Assembly (NCBI RefSeq): GCF_009925085.1
Contig: NZ_JAABNR010000015.1
Coordinates: 16,250-80,249 of the forward strand
Length of the DNA: 64,000 bases
Direction of reading: 5' to 3'
Source: Stagnihabitans tardus
GTDB lineage: Bacteria > Pseudomonadota > Alphaproteobacteria > Rhodobacterales > Rhodobacteraceae
This document shows, piece by piece, positions 44,380-52,504 of the stretch (the stretch's first letter is position 1; every line of letters starts with the position of its first letter). The translations under genes and the position numbers were made by a program. A model generated the notes under the pieces. That model saw only the letters and a list, made by a program, of their open reading frames with translations. It searched no databases and was not told the DNA's origin.

Positions 44380-45385
44380 CCATCAGCGCGCGGGCCTCGC
44401 GAGCGATCTGGCGTTCTTCTTCGGCGGGGATGATCAGGACGGGCTTCTCGCCGAGGAAGGCCAGATGGCCGAGGATCGCGGCGCGGGTCTGGGCATCGTT
44501 CTCGCCGATGCCGCCGGTGAAGGCCACGGCGTCGAGGCCACCCATCGCGGCGGTGAGGGAGGCGCCGTGGCGGGCGGCCCAATAGGTGAAATGGTCCAGA
44601 GCAAAGGCGGCCTCGGGGCTGCGGGCGGCGCGCAGGTTGCGCATGTCCGAGGCGCCCGCGAGGCCCTGAAGCCCGGAGCCCCGGTTCAGGAGCCGGGTGG
44701 TCTCGTCGAGGCCGTATTCGGCCACGAGGCGCAGGACGGCATTGCCGTCGATCTCGCCCGTGCGGGTGCCCATGGTGAGGCCAGAGAGCGGCGAATAGCC
44801 CATGGTCGTGGCCATGGAGCGTCCGTCCAGGATCGCGCAGGCCGAGGCGCCATTGCCCAAATGGAACGCCAAGAGCCGCTTTGGCAGGGCTTCCGGGCCG
44901 GTTTCTTGCAGTTTTCGAACAAGTGCGGCGTAGCTGAGCCCGTGGAAGCCATAGCGGCGGAGACCCAGCGCCTCGGCCTCTGGCGGCAGGGCATAGCGCG
45001 TCGCGACGCAGGGGTTGGTCGCGTGAAAGGCCGTGTCGAAGCTGGCGAATTGGGGGAGGTCTGGCATCAGGGCGCGCAAGGCGCGCATGCCTTGCAGGTT
45101 GGCGGGGTTGTGCAGCGGGGCCAGCGGGATGCAGGCCTCGATCTGCGCCTCGACCTGCGGCGTCAGGCGGGCGGGCGCGGTCAGCGCGGCTCCGCCATGG
45201 ACGACGCGGTGCGCGGCGGCTGTGGGCCTCGGCATCTGCGCCAGGCCGAGGAGCAGCGCCGCGCGGTGGTCAGGCGGCCCGCCCGCGCCGATGCGTTCAA
45301 AACGCGCCTCGGCGACCTGGGTCAGGTCCGGCGCGAAGCCCGCGAGTTTCAGCGACGAGGATCCGGCATTGACGACCAGAAGCAT
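44375..45385 (-). CDS. ackA: Acetate kinase
   Basis: Transfers phosphate from acetyl phosphate to ADP, giving ATP and acetate; here it would use the acetyl phosphate made by Xsc. It has 336 residues, shorter than typical AckA (about 390-400), but all key blocks are present: VVNAGSSSLKL, AHRVVHGG, FDTAFHATNP, YGFHGLSYAALV, FHLGNGASACAI, LTMGTRTGEIDGN and TGGIGENDAQTRA. Its ATG shares one base with the tauE stop (TGATG), so they are coupled. No phosphotransacetylase gene is in the window, although pta often accompanies xsc. Confidence 0.95.
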   Translation of the reverse strand: MLLVVNAGSSSLKLAGFAPDLTQVAEARFERIGAGGPPDHRAALLLGLAQMPRPTAAAHRVVHGGAALTAPARLTPQVEAQIEACIPLAPLHNPANLQGMRALRALMPDLPQFASFDTAFHATNPCVATRYALPPEAEALGLRRYGFHGLSYAALVRKLQETGPEALPKRLLAFHLGNGASACAILDGRSMATTMGYSPLSGLTMGTRTGEIDGNAVLRLVAEYGLDETTRLLNRGSGLQGLAGASDMRNLRAARSPEAAFALDHFTYWAARHGASLTAAMGGLDAVAFTGGIGENDAQTRAAILGHLAFLGEKPVLIIPAEEERQIAREARALMA

Positions 45386-46128
45386 CAGAGCACCGCCTTC
45401 AAGAGACCCAGGGCCGCGAGCCCCCCCAAAAGCAGGATGGCAAAGCGGCGGAAGTCCTGCGGGTCGGTCTTCAGGAAATGGCGGCTCCCCGCCCAGTTCG
45501 ACAGGAAAACCAGCGGCAGGCCGATGAGGGCGGCCTTGCCCGTCTCCCAGGTGACCATGCCGTGATACCAGTAGAGCGGCGTCGAATAGAGGTCGAGGAT
45601 CGGGAAATAGGCCACCAGGGTCGCCCGGAAGACCGCCGGAGAGATCGGCTGGGCGGCGAAGAAGGCGGCGACCGGCAGGCCTCCCATGCCTGGCGCATTG
45701 GCGAGGCCCGAGATCAGGCCGATGCCGAAGGTGGCGGGCCGCCCGGCCTCGGCCTTCATGCGCCAGCCCGCGAAAAGCACCAGGCACATGGTCAGCACAT
45801 AGGCCGAGATCACCGCCCGCGCCGCGTCTTCGGAGATCATGCCCAGCACCCAAAGGCCGACGGGCAGGCCGATGACCGCGCCCAGCGTCAAGAGCCCGAT
45901 GCGGCGCCAGTCGACATCGGCGCCGACGCCCTTCCAGGCTTGCAGCGTCATCACCGTCTCCCAGACGACGACGACAGCCACGGCGTTCAGCGGGTTCGTC
46001 ACCAGGGCCGAGGCCGCGATGACCATGGCCGAGAAGCCGAAGCCGGAATAGCCGCGCACGAAGCCCGCGACCAGGATCGCCAGGGCCATCCAGGCCAGAC
46101 CAAGGGGGGAGAGGTCGAAGAGGGTCAT
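45385..46128 (-). CDS. tauE: TSUP (TauE/SafE) family exporter, probable sulfite exporter
   Basis: Integral membrane protein of 247 residues with seven to eight helices. The TSUP pattern is LVAGFVRGYSGFGFSAMVIA near the N-terminus and its mirror ISGLANAPGMGGLPVAAFF in the second half. In taurine degraders a TSUP protein (TauE) exports the sulfite released by Xsc, and the location between xsc and ackA fits that role. It is preceded by a strong intrinsic terminator (46141-46172), so its expression may depend on readthrough or a promoter inside. Substrate assignment is from context. Confidence 0.85.
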   Translation of the reverse strand: MTLFDLSPLGLAWMALAILVAGFVRGYSGFGFSAMVIAASALVTNPLNAVAVVVVWETVMTLQAWKGVGADVDWRRIGLLTLGAVIGLPVGLWVLGMISEDAARAVISAYVLTMCLVLFAGWRMKAEAGRPATFGIGLISGLANAPGMGGLPVAAFFAAQPISPAVFRATLVAYFPILDLYSTPLYWYHGMVTWETGKAALIGLPLVFLSNWAGSRHFLKTDPQDFRRFAILLLGGLAALGLLKAVL

Positions 46129-46140
46129 GGGGGCTCCGGG

Positions 46141-46172
46141 AAAAAAGGCCGGGGTCAGGGGACCCCGGCCTT
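46141..46172 (-). terminator. Intrinsic terminator between xsc and tauE
   Basis: On the minus strand, AAGGCCGGGGTC pairs with GACCCCGGCCTT around a 4-nt loop and runs into TTTTTT. The run ends only 13 bp before the tauE start. This is one of the clearest intrinsic terminators in the window and would reduce tauE-ackA relative to xsc. Confidence 0.85.
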
Positions 46173-46199
46173 GACGCTAAGGCAAGTGGATTCCACGGC

Positions 46200-47966
46200 T
46201 TACTGCGGCCGCATGTCTGCCTTGGAGATGCCCGCGACCTTGACGGGCTTCTTCATCGCGTCGCGGCGGAAGGGCTCGCCGAGCTCCTGGTTGATCAGGG
46301 CCTCGATCAGGGTCGTCTTGCCGGCCTTTTGGTCGATGATGGCCTGGCGCAGCGCCTGTTCCAGCTCGTCCATGGTGCGGGCGACGACGCCTTGCAGCCC
46401 GCAGGCGCGTGCGATGCCGGCGTAAGAGACCTGCTCGGAGAGTTCCGTGCCGACGAAATTGTCATCGAACCAGAGGGTGGAGTTGCGCTTTTCGGCACCC
46501 CATTGGTAGTTGCGGAAGACGACTTGCGTGATGGCGGGCCATTCGGGGCGACCCAAGGCCGTCAGTTCGGTGACCGCGATACCGAAAGCGCCGTCGCCGG
46601 AGAAGCCCACGACGGGCGTATCCGGGCAGGCGATCTTGGCGCCGATCACCGAGGGCAGGCCATAGCCGCAAGGCCCGAATAGCCCCGGCGCCAGGTATTT
46701 CCGCCCCGCCTCGAAGGTCGGATAGGCGTTCCCGATGGCGCAGTTGTTGCCGATGTCGGAGGAGATGATCGCCTCTTTCGGCAGGGCATTGGTGATGGCG
46801 CGCCAGGCCATGCGGGGCGACATCCAGTCGGGCTTGGCGGCGCGGGCGCGCTGGTTCCAGGTCGTGCCGGGATCGTCCTGCTCGTGATCCATGCTCGCCA
46901 GCGCCTGGGCCCAGGCGGATTTCGTCTGGCCGATCAGGGCGCGGCGTCCCGCACGGTCATGGTCGCCCGCCTGGTCGCCCAGACGTGCGAGGATCCCTTC
47001 CGCCACCTGTTTCGCATCGCCGACGATGCCCACGGTGACCTTCTTGGTCAGGCCGATGCGGGAGGGGTTGATATCGACCTGGATGATGGCCGCGTCCTTG
47101 GGCCAATAGTCCAGCCCATAGCCCGGCAGGGTGGAAAACGGGTTCAACCGGGTGCCGAGGCACAGCACCACATCGGCCTTCTGGATCAGCTCCATCCCTG
47201 CCTTGTTGCCGTTATAGCCCAGGGGGCCCGCGAAGAGGGGATGGGACCCGGGGAAGGCGTCGTTGTGCTGGTAGCCGACGCAGACCGGGGCATCGAGCCT
47301 TTCGGCCAGCGCCATCGAGGCCGGGATGGCGCCCGCCAGAACCACGCCCGCGCCGTTCAGGATCACGGGGAACTTGGCTTTCGACAGGAGGTCGGCGGCC
47401 TCTTGCAGGGCGGCGGCGCCGCCCGAGGGGCGCTCGAACTCGACGATGCGGGGCAGGTCGATGTCGATGACTTGCGTGAAGAAATCGCGGGGGACGTTGA
47501 TCTGGGCGGGCGCAGACATGCGCTTGGCGTTCAGGATGACGCGGTTGAGGACCTCGGCCATGCGCGAGGCATCGCGGACCTCTTCCTGGTAGCAGACCAT
47601 GTCTTCAAACAGCTTCATCTGCTCGACTTCCTGGAAGCCGCCCTGGCCGATGGTCTTGTTGGCGGCCTGGGGCGTCACCAGCAAGAGCGGCGTGTGGTTC
47701 CAATAGGCGGTCTTGACGGCGGTGACGAAGTTGGTGATGCCGGGGCCGTTCTGCGCGATCATCATGCAGACCTTGCCCGACGCCCGGGTGAAGCCATCGG
47801 CCATCATCCCGCCCGAGCCCTCATGCGCGCAGTCCCAGAAGGTGATCCCGGCCTCGGGGAAGATGTCCGAGATCGGCATGAAGGCCGAGCCGATGATGCC
47901 GAAGGCATGTTCGATGCCATGCATCTGCAGGACTTTGACGAAGGCTTCTTCGGTGGTCATCTTCAT
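46200..47966 (-). CDS. xsc: Sulfoacetaldehyde acetyltransferase
   Basis: Thiamine diphosphate enzyme that turns sulfoacetaldehyde and phosphate into acetyl phosphate and sulfite, the C-S bond-breaking step of taurine degradation. It has 588 residues from the ATG at 47966 (MKMTTEEAFVKVLQMHGIEH), preceded by AGAGGAG. The N-terminal Pyr domain has FGIIGSAFMPISDIFP and the Glu of CAHEGSGGMMADGF; the ThDP site is VGFSGDGAFGIAVTEL then RNYQWGAEKRN. The IGSAFMPISD and YQWGAEKRNS segments mark Xsc among acetolactate-synthase relatives. A putative TauR operator pair lies 50-83 bp upstream. Confidence 0.97.
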   Translation of the reverse strand: MKMTTEEAFVKVLQMHGIEHAFGIIGSAFMPISDIFPEAGITFWDCAHEGSGGMMADGFTRASGKVCMMIAQNGPGITNFVTAVKTAYWNHTPLLLVTPQAANKTIGQGGFQEVEQMKLFEDMVCYQEEVRDASRMAEVLNRVILNAKRMSAPAQINVPRDFFTQVIDIDLPRIVEFERPSGGAAALQEAADLLSKAKFPVILNGAGVVLAGAIPASMALAERLDAPVCVGYQHNDAFPGSHPLFAGPLGYNGNKAGMELIQKADVVLCLGTRLNPFSTLPGYGLDYWPKDAAIIQVDINPSRIGLTKKVTVGIVGDAKQVAEGILARLGDQAGDHDRAGRRALIGQTKSAWAQALASMDHEQDDPGTTWNQRARAAKPDWMSPRMAWRAITNALPKEAIISSDIGNNCAIGNAYPTFEAGRKYLAPGLFGPCGYGLPSVIGAKIACPDTPVVGFSGDGAFGIAVTELTALGRPEWPAITQVVFRNYQWGAEKRNSTLWFDDNFVGTELSEQVSYAGIARACGLQGVVARTMDELEQALRQAIIDQKAGKTTLIEALINQELGEPFRRDAMKKPVKVAGISKADMRPQ

Positions 47967-48015
47967 GGGGGTCACTCCTCTGATGTTCTCCTTCTAAGGG
48001 GGCATGGCCAAGGGG

Positions 48016-48049
48016 GTTAGGGCCAGAAACGGGCCGGGGATAGCGCCAG
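48016..48049 (-). promoter_or_regulatory. Putative TauR operator upstream of xsc (direct repeats)
   Basis: Minus strand: CTGGCGCTA at 48049-48041 and CTGGCCCTAAC at 48026-48016; the two CTGG starts are 23 bp apart. The same layout and a very similar sequence precede tpa. The pair is 50-83 bp before the xsc ATG, a usual place for a MocR-type activator. Confidence 0.7.
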
Positions 48050-48100
48050 TAGGGTGGGTGAAACCCACCGCTCCGCGCCGGTGGGTTTCACCCACCCTAC
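48049..48100. repeat. 22-bp perfect inverted repeat, GTGGGTTTCACCCAC family
   Basis: Arms 48049-48070 and 48079-48100 are exact reverse complements with an 8-bp spacer. Same family as 2086-2147. The TAG stop of tauR (48097-48099, minus strand) is inside the right arm, and the distal TauR half-site abuts the left arm. Confidence 0.9.
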
Positions 48101-49548
48101 GCCAGCGCCTTGGCGATCCGCGCAATGCCCTCGGGGATCTTGGCGGCGGGAATGGAGCCATAGCCCAATCGGTAGTGCTGCCGGTCCGGCCTGGAGGGGT
48201 CGAAAAACGTCCGCCCCGGTTCGATCAGCACGCCCTCGGCGCGGAGCCGCGTGGCCAGCGTTTCCGTGTCCTGCCCCGCCCGCATCCAGAAGGAGCTGCC
48301 GCCAAAGCCGCCCTGCCCCGCCACGGTCAACCCATGGGCCGAGATCGCCTCCTCCATCACCTGCCGCCTGCGCTTGAAGGCGGCCTTCATGCGGTGGATC
48401 AGCGTGTCGTAGTGACCAAGCGACAGGAAATAGGCCATGGTGCGCTGGATATGGCCGGGCGGATGGCGCAAGGACATGAGCCGCAGCGCCCGCGCCTCGC
48501 GGATAAAGCTCGGCGGGCCAACGAGATAGCCCAGCCGCATCCCCGGAAAGACCGACTTGGAAAAGCTGCCAGCATAGATCACGCGGCCTTCCGCATCGAG
48601 GCTTTTCAGGGCCGGGGAGGCGGGCTTCAGGAAGGACATCTCGAACTCGTAATCGTCTTCGAGGATCAGGAAGCCCTCGCGCCCCGCCGCCTCCAAGAGA
48701 GCCCGGCGTCGGTCGATGGGCATGGTGGCATTGGTCGGGCATTGATGGCTGGCGGTCGTCACCACCAGGTCGACGCCCTGCGGGATCGCATCCGGAGCCA
48801 GCCCATCGGCATCCACATCGATGCAGCGCACCTCGGCCCCGGAGGTCGTCAGGATGTTGCGCAGACCCGGATAGCCCGGGTTCTCCATCACCGCCACGCG
48901 CCCCGGGCCAAGCAGGCAAGCCGCAGTCAGCCAGAGCCCGTTCTGCGCGCCCATGGTCAGAAGCACCTCATCCTCACGCGCAGCAATCCCGCGCCGAGGC
49001 AGGATGTGGCGCAGGATGTATTCGATCAGCAAGGGGTCCTCGCCCTCGTAGTAATCCGCCGTCATGGCTGTGAAATCGCGCCGCCCGAGCGCCTGGACCG
49101 CGCATTGCCGCCAGTTCTGGTGGTCGAACAGGCTCACATCGGCCTGGCCATAGATGAAGGGAAAGGGATAGGCCTCCCAATCGGCAGGCCGCGCCACGCC
49201 CTCGCGGCCCGAAAAGAGCCCCTTGATCCGGCCGAACTCCGCAGCCTCGGCCCGCCCGCCCTGCACCGGCATCTCTTGCGGGCGCGGCGCATTGTCCGAG
49301 ACGAAATAGCCCGACCGCCCCTTGGCCACCAGGTAATCCTGCGCCACCAGTTCCGCATAAGACAGCGTCACCGTCAGCCGCGAAATCCCCAGGTGCTCCG
49401 CCAGGCCCCGCGAGGAGGGCATCCGCTCCCCCGGCCGGAACCGCCCCGAAAGCACCCCCTCGGTCACCATCTGGCGGATGCGCTGCTGCAAGGACCCACG
49501 GTCGGCGCCCGGCAGGACAAAGGCTTCGGAGGGGATTTCATGCACCAT
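48097..49548 (-). CDS. tauR: MocR-type (GntR/aminotransferase) regulator TauR
   Basis: Transcriptional activator of taurine genes with an N-terminal GntR winged helix (RIRQMVTEGVLSGRFRPGER, PSSRGLAEHLGISRLTV) and a C-terminal aminotransferase-like domain that binds PLP: LILEDDYEFEMSF and the lysine in YAGSFSKSVFPGMRLGY. It has 483 residues from the ATG at 49548 (MVHEIPSEAF); an upstream in-frame ATG at 49629 lies in the repeat-bearing gap. The location between tpa and xsc identifies it as TauR, known from R. capsulatus to need taurine and PLP. Probable operators lie before both tpa and xsc; none was seen before tauR itself. Confidence 0.93.
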   Translation of the reverse strand: MVHEIPSEAFVLPGADRGSLQQRIRQMVTEGVLSGRFRPGERMPSSRGLAEHLGISRLTVTLSYAELVAQDYLVAKGRSGYFVSDNAPRPQEMPVQGGRAEAAEFGRIKGLFSGREGVARPADWEAYPFPFIYGQADVSLFDHQNWRQCAVQALGRRDFTAMTADYYEGEDPLLIEYILRHILPRRGIAAREDEVLLTMGAQNGLWLTAACLLGPGRVAVMENPGYPGLRNILTTSGAEVRCIDVDADGLAPDAIPQGVDLVVTTASHQCPTNATMPIDRRRALLEAAGREGFLILEDDYEFEMSFLKPASPALKSLDAEGRVIYAGSFSKSVFPGMRLGYLVGPPSFIREARALRLMSLRHPPGHIQRTMAYFLSLGHYDTLIHRMKAAFKRRRQVMEEAISAHGLTVAGQGGFGGSSFWMRAGQDTETLATRLRAEGVLIEPGRTFFDPSRPDRQHYRLGYGSIPAAKIPEGIARIAKALA

Positions 49549-49611
49549 GGGGCGATTGGCCCCAAGCGCCCGGGGTAAGTCAAGACAAAGGGCGAGGTCT
49601 CCCCCGCCCTT

Positions 49612-49665
49612 GCTTTCAATTTGGTTCAAATATCTCCGGGGGTCCGGGGGCAGCGCCCCCGGCGG
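49612..49665 (-). repeat. Hairpin + ATATTTG intergenic element (reverse)
   Basis: Reverse copy: CTTTCAATTTGGTTCAAATA then TCTCCGGGGGT, and the hairpin CCGGGGGC-A-GCGCCCCCGG (GCT loop on the other strand). It lies between the tpa stop (49684) and the tauR start, so it would be in the tpa 3' region. Confidence 0.8.
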
Positions 49666-49683
49666 TTCAGCCGAAGACCCGCG

Positions 49684-51063
49684 TCAGCCGAACACGCGAG
49701 TCAGGGCATTGTCGATGGCCCCGGTGATCGCGTCGATGTCATCCGCCGTGGCGATCAGCGCGGGCGACAGGCACAAAGTGTTGTTCAGCCCCGGGATCGA
49801 GCGGTTGGTCATGCCGATGATCACGCCATTGGCGTTGCAATCGGCCACGACGGCCGCCACGCGCTTTTCATCCATCGGCTCCTTCGTCGCCCGGTCGGCC
49901 ACCAGTTCCGCCCCGCAGAACAGCCCCGCGCCGCGCACATCGCCGATGACCTTGTGCTTCTCCATCAGCGCATGCAGGTTCGCCATGGTCCGCGCGCCCA
50001 TCTTGAGCGTGTTGTCCAGAAGACCCTCGTCCTCGATGATGCGCATATTCTCCAAGGCCGCCGCCGGACCCGAGGCGCAGCCGCCAAAGGTCGAGATGTC
50101 GCGGAAATAGGACAGCGGATCGCTGGCATCGTCCTTGAACATGTTGAAGACGGCTTCCGTCGTCACCGTGCAGGAAATCGCCGCATAGCCCGAGGCCACG
50201 CCCTTGGCCATGGTCACGAAATCCGGCTTGATCCCGTAGTTCTGATAGCCGAACCAGACGCCCGTGCGGCCCAACCCGCAAACCACTTCGTCGATATGCA
50301 GGAGGATCTCATACTTCTTGCAGATCTCCTGGACCCGCTCCCAGTAGCCCTTCGGCGGGACGATGACGCCGCCGCCCGCCGTCACCGGCTCCAGCACGAT
50401 GGCGCCGATCGTATCCGCGCCTTCGCGCAGGATCACTTCCTCGATCGCATCGGCGGCGCGCTCGCCGTAATTCTCGACATCCCACTGCTTGCGATATTCC
50501 AGGCAATGCGGAACCATGACGAAGCCCTCGGGGAAGGGGCCATATTGCATGGCGCGCTCCTTCTGGCCGCTGGTGGCCAGGGTCGCGATCGTCGTGCCGT
50601 GATAGTCGCGCTCGCGGTAGAGGATCTTGTTCTTCTTGCCGCCATGGTGACGATGCGAGATCTGGCGCACCATCTTGTAGACTTTCTCATTCGCCTCGGA
50701 GCCCGAGTTCGAATAATAGACCCGGCTCATCCCCGGCATCTTGGTGATCAGCTTTTCGGCGAAGAGCGCACCCGGCACCGTGCCAGCCGCGCCCGCGAAA
50801 TAGTTCATCTTGATCAGCTGATCGGCCACGACCTTGGCAATCGACTCGCGACCATAGCCCACGTTGACCGTCCAGACCGCGCCCGAGACCGCGTCGATAT
50901 ATTCCTTGCCCTTGGCATCCCAGACCCGCAGGCCCTTGCCCTCGACGATGACGCGGGGATCGACGGTCTCGCTTTCATATTGCTTGTGCTGGCTCAGGTG
51001 GTGCCAGACATGGGCCTTGTCAGCGGCGATCACGCCAGAGAGGTCATTGGTCATCGTGTTCAT
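49684..51063 (-). CDS. tpa: Taurine-pyruvate aminotransferase
   Basis: PLP enzyme (class III aminotransferase) converting taurine and pyruvate to sulfoacetaldehyde and alanine, the first step of the pathway. It has 459 residues. Motifs: YYSNSGSEANEKVYKMVRQ, YHGTTIATLATSG, LLHIDEVVCGLGRTGVWFGY and the PLP lysine in PDFVTMAKGVASGYAAIS. The genes tauR, xsc, tauE and ackA follow on the same strand, giving a complete route from taurine to acetate, alanine and sulfite. The putative TauR operators lie 57-90 bp before the ATG. No tauABC or tauKLM uptake genes are in the window. Confidence 0.97.
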   Translation of the reverse strand: MNTMTNDLSGVIAADKAHVWHHLSQHKQYESETVDPRVIVEGKGLRVWDAKGKEYIDAVSGAVWTVNVGYGRESIAKVVADQLIKMNYFAGAAGTVPGALFAEKLITKMPGMSRVYYSNSGSEANEKVYKMVRQISHRHHGGKKNKILYRERDYHGTTIATLATSGQKERAMQYGPFPEGFVMVPHCLEYRKQWDVENYGERAADAIEEVILREGADTIGAIVLEPVTAGGGVIVPPKGYWERVQEICKKYEILLHIDEVVCGLGRTGVWFGYQNYGIKPDFVTMAKGVASGYAAISCTVTTEAVFNMFKDDASDPLSYFRDISTFGGCASGPAAALENMRIIEDEGLLDNTLKMGARTMANLHALMEKHKVIGDVRGAGLFCGAELVADRATKEPMDEKRVAAVVADCNANGVIIGMTNRSIPGLNNTLCLSPALIATADDIDAITGAIDNALTRVFG

Positions 51064-51119
51064 GGGCGGTCTCCGTGCGTGACAATCTGGCGATATTCTG
51101 CGCCTGCAAGCAGCGCAGG

Positions 51120-51153
51120 GTTAGGACCAGAGGGCTTTGGGCGATAGGTCCAG
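51120..51153 (-). promoter_or_regulatory. Putative TauR operator upstream of tpa (direct repeats)
   Basis: Minus strand: CTGGACCTA at 51153-51145 and CTGGTCCTAAC at 51130-51120, with CTGG starts 23 bp apart, exactly as before xsc. The upstream half-site ends 2 bp from the rnd stop codon. As I recall, TauR of R. capsulatus binds CTGGAC-type direct repeats at its tpa promoter. Confidence 0.72.
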
Positions 51154-51154
51154 C

Positions 51155-52312
51155 TTACAGCCGGACCACGCGCACCTCGTTGCCCTTGGCCGAAAGGGCG
51201 ATCTCGCCCTTGCAGAGGCGAAGCGCGTCGTCGCCAAAGGCCTCGGCGCGCCAGCCGTTCAGGGCGGGCACATCGCGCTGACCTGCGGCGATCTGGTCCA
51301 GCTCGGAAGAAGAGGCGATCAGGCGCGGGGCCACGCCCAGCGATTCAGACTTGGCCTTCAGGAGAACCCGCAAGAGGTCGGCCAGGGCCGGGTTGACCTG
51401 CAGCTGGGCGCCCTGGTCGGGGGCGCGCGGCAAGTCGTCCTGTTTCATCTCCATCGCGATCTTGATCGCATTCAGGATGCCCTCGGCGATCTCGGGCTTG
51501 CGGCCTTCGCGGAGCAGAAGGCGAGAGCGGCCAAGCTCTTCGGAATTGGTGGGCCGGGTGGAGGCCAGTTCCAGGAGCGCGTCATCCTTCATCACCCGGG
51601 CGCGGGGGACGTTGTTGGCCTGGCAATAGGTCTCGCGGAACCGCGCCAATTCGCGCACCACGGCCAGGAAACGGCCCGAGGTGGTGCGGGTCTTGATCTT
51701 CTCCCAGGCCTCTTCCGGCCGGGTGATATAGGTCTCGGGATCGGTGAGGACGGCCAACTCCTCGACCACCCAGGGCTCTCGCTTCGTCTTGACCAGCTGC
51801 GCCGAGAGGAATTCGTAGATCACCCGCAGATGGGTGACATCGGCCAAGGCATATTCGGCCTGGGCCTTGGTCAGCGGGCGGCGGCTCCAATCCGTGAAGC
51901 GCGAGGTCTTGTCGAGATCGGCCTTGGCGATCTTCTTGACGAGCGTCTCATAGCCCACCTGCTCGCCGAAACCGCAGACCATGGCGGCGATCTGGCTGTC
52001 GAAGAGCGGATCGGGGAAGACATTGCCCTCGGTGAAGAAGATCTCGAGGTCCTGGCGCGCGGCGTGGAAGACCTTGACCGTGCCCCGGTGGCGGAAGAGG
52101 TCGTAGATCGGTTCCAGCGACATGGCATGGCCCTCGATCGGATCGACGAGAACGGCTTCGCCCTCTTTCCCCGGCAGCGCCATCTGGATCAGGCAGAGTT
52201 TCGACCAATAGGTCCGCTCGCGCAGGAATTCGGTGTCGATGGTGACATAGGGCTCAAGCTTGGCGCGGGCACAGAACTCGGCGAGGTCTTCGGTCGTGGT
52301 GATGGTGCGCAT
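51155..52312 (-). CDS. rnd: Ribonuclease D
   Basis: 3'-5' exoribonuclease of the DEDD family for tRNA and other RNA maturation. It has 385 residues from the ATG at 52312 (MRTITTTEDLAEFC). The DEDD motifs are VTIDTEFLRERTYW, KVFHAARQDLEIFF and the Y/D of AEYALADVTHLRVIYEFL. An HRDC domain follows (VVRELARFRETYCQANNVPR). The stop is 2 bp from the putative TauR operator of tpa, which lies on the same strand. Confidence 0.96.
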   Translation of the reverse strand: MRTITTTEDLAEFCARAKLEPYVTIDTEFLRERTYWSKLCLIQMALPGKEGEAVLVDPIEGHAMSLEPIYDLFRHRGTVKVFHAARQDLEIFFTEGNVFPDPLFDSQIAAMVCGFGEQVGYETLVKKIAKADLDKTSRFTDWSRRPLTKAQAEYALADVTHLRVIYEFLSAQLVKTKREPWVVEELAVLTDPETYITRPEEAWEKIKTRTTSGRFLAVVRELARFRETYCQANNVPRARVMKDDALLELASTRPTNSEELGRSRLLLREGRKPEIAEGILNAIKIAMEMKQDDLPRAPDQGAQLQVNPALADLLRVLLKAKSESLGVAPRLIASSSELDQIAAGQRDVPALNGWRAEAFGDDALRLCKGEIALSAKGNEVRVVRL

Positions 52313-52449
52313 GGGGCGGCTTTCGATAGGGGCCGCGGGGGTATCCCGCTTTTTCCGTATAGGGGGGGATTGCGGAAATGGAAAGCGGAGCGGGCAAGCC
52401 CGCAAGAGATAAGCCCTGATCTGCGCCTTCGCGCCGATCAGGGCCTGAG

Positions 52450-52504
52450 GGGGGCGCTGCCCCCCAGCTGACGCTCCCCCCGGGATATTTGGGAAAAGAT
52501 GAAA
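52450..52504 (+). repeat. Hairpin + GATATTTG/AAGATGAAA intergenic element (forward)
   Basis: Hairpin GGGGGGC-GCT-GCCCCCC, then CCCCCCGGGATATTTGGG and AAAAGATGAAA. The tail ends directly at the TGA stop of the ABC ATPase gene (52505-52507, minus strand), as the 19333 copy does at metZ. Confidence 0.88.

Noticed and set aside
44375..45385. ackA as a truncated pseudogene because it is only 336 residues
   Set aside because: All conserved blocks from the N-terminal NAGSSSLK to the C-terminal GIGEN are present in order; it is short but looks intact.
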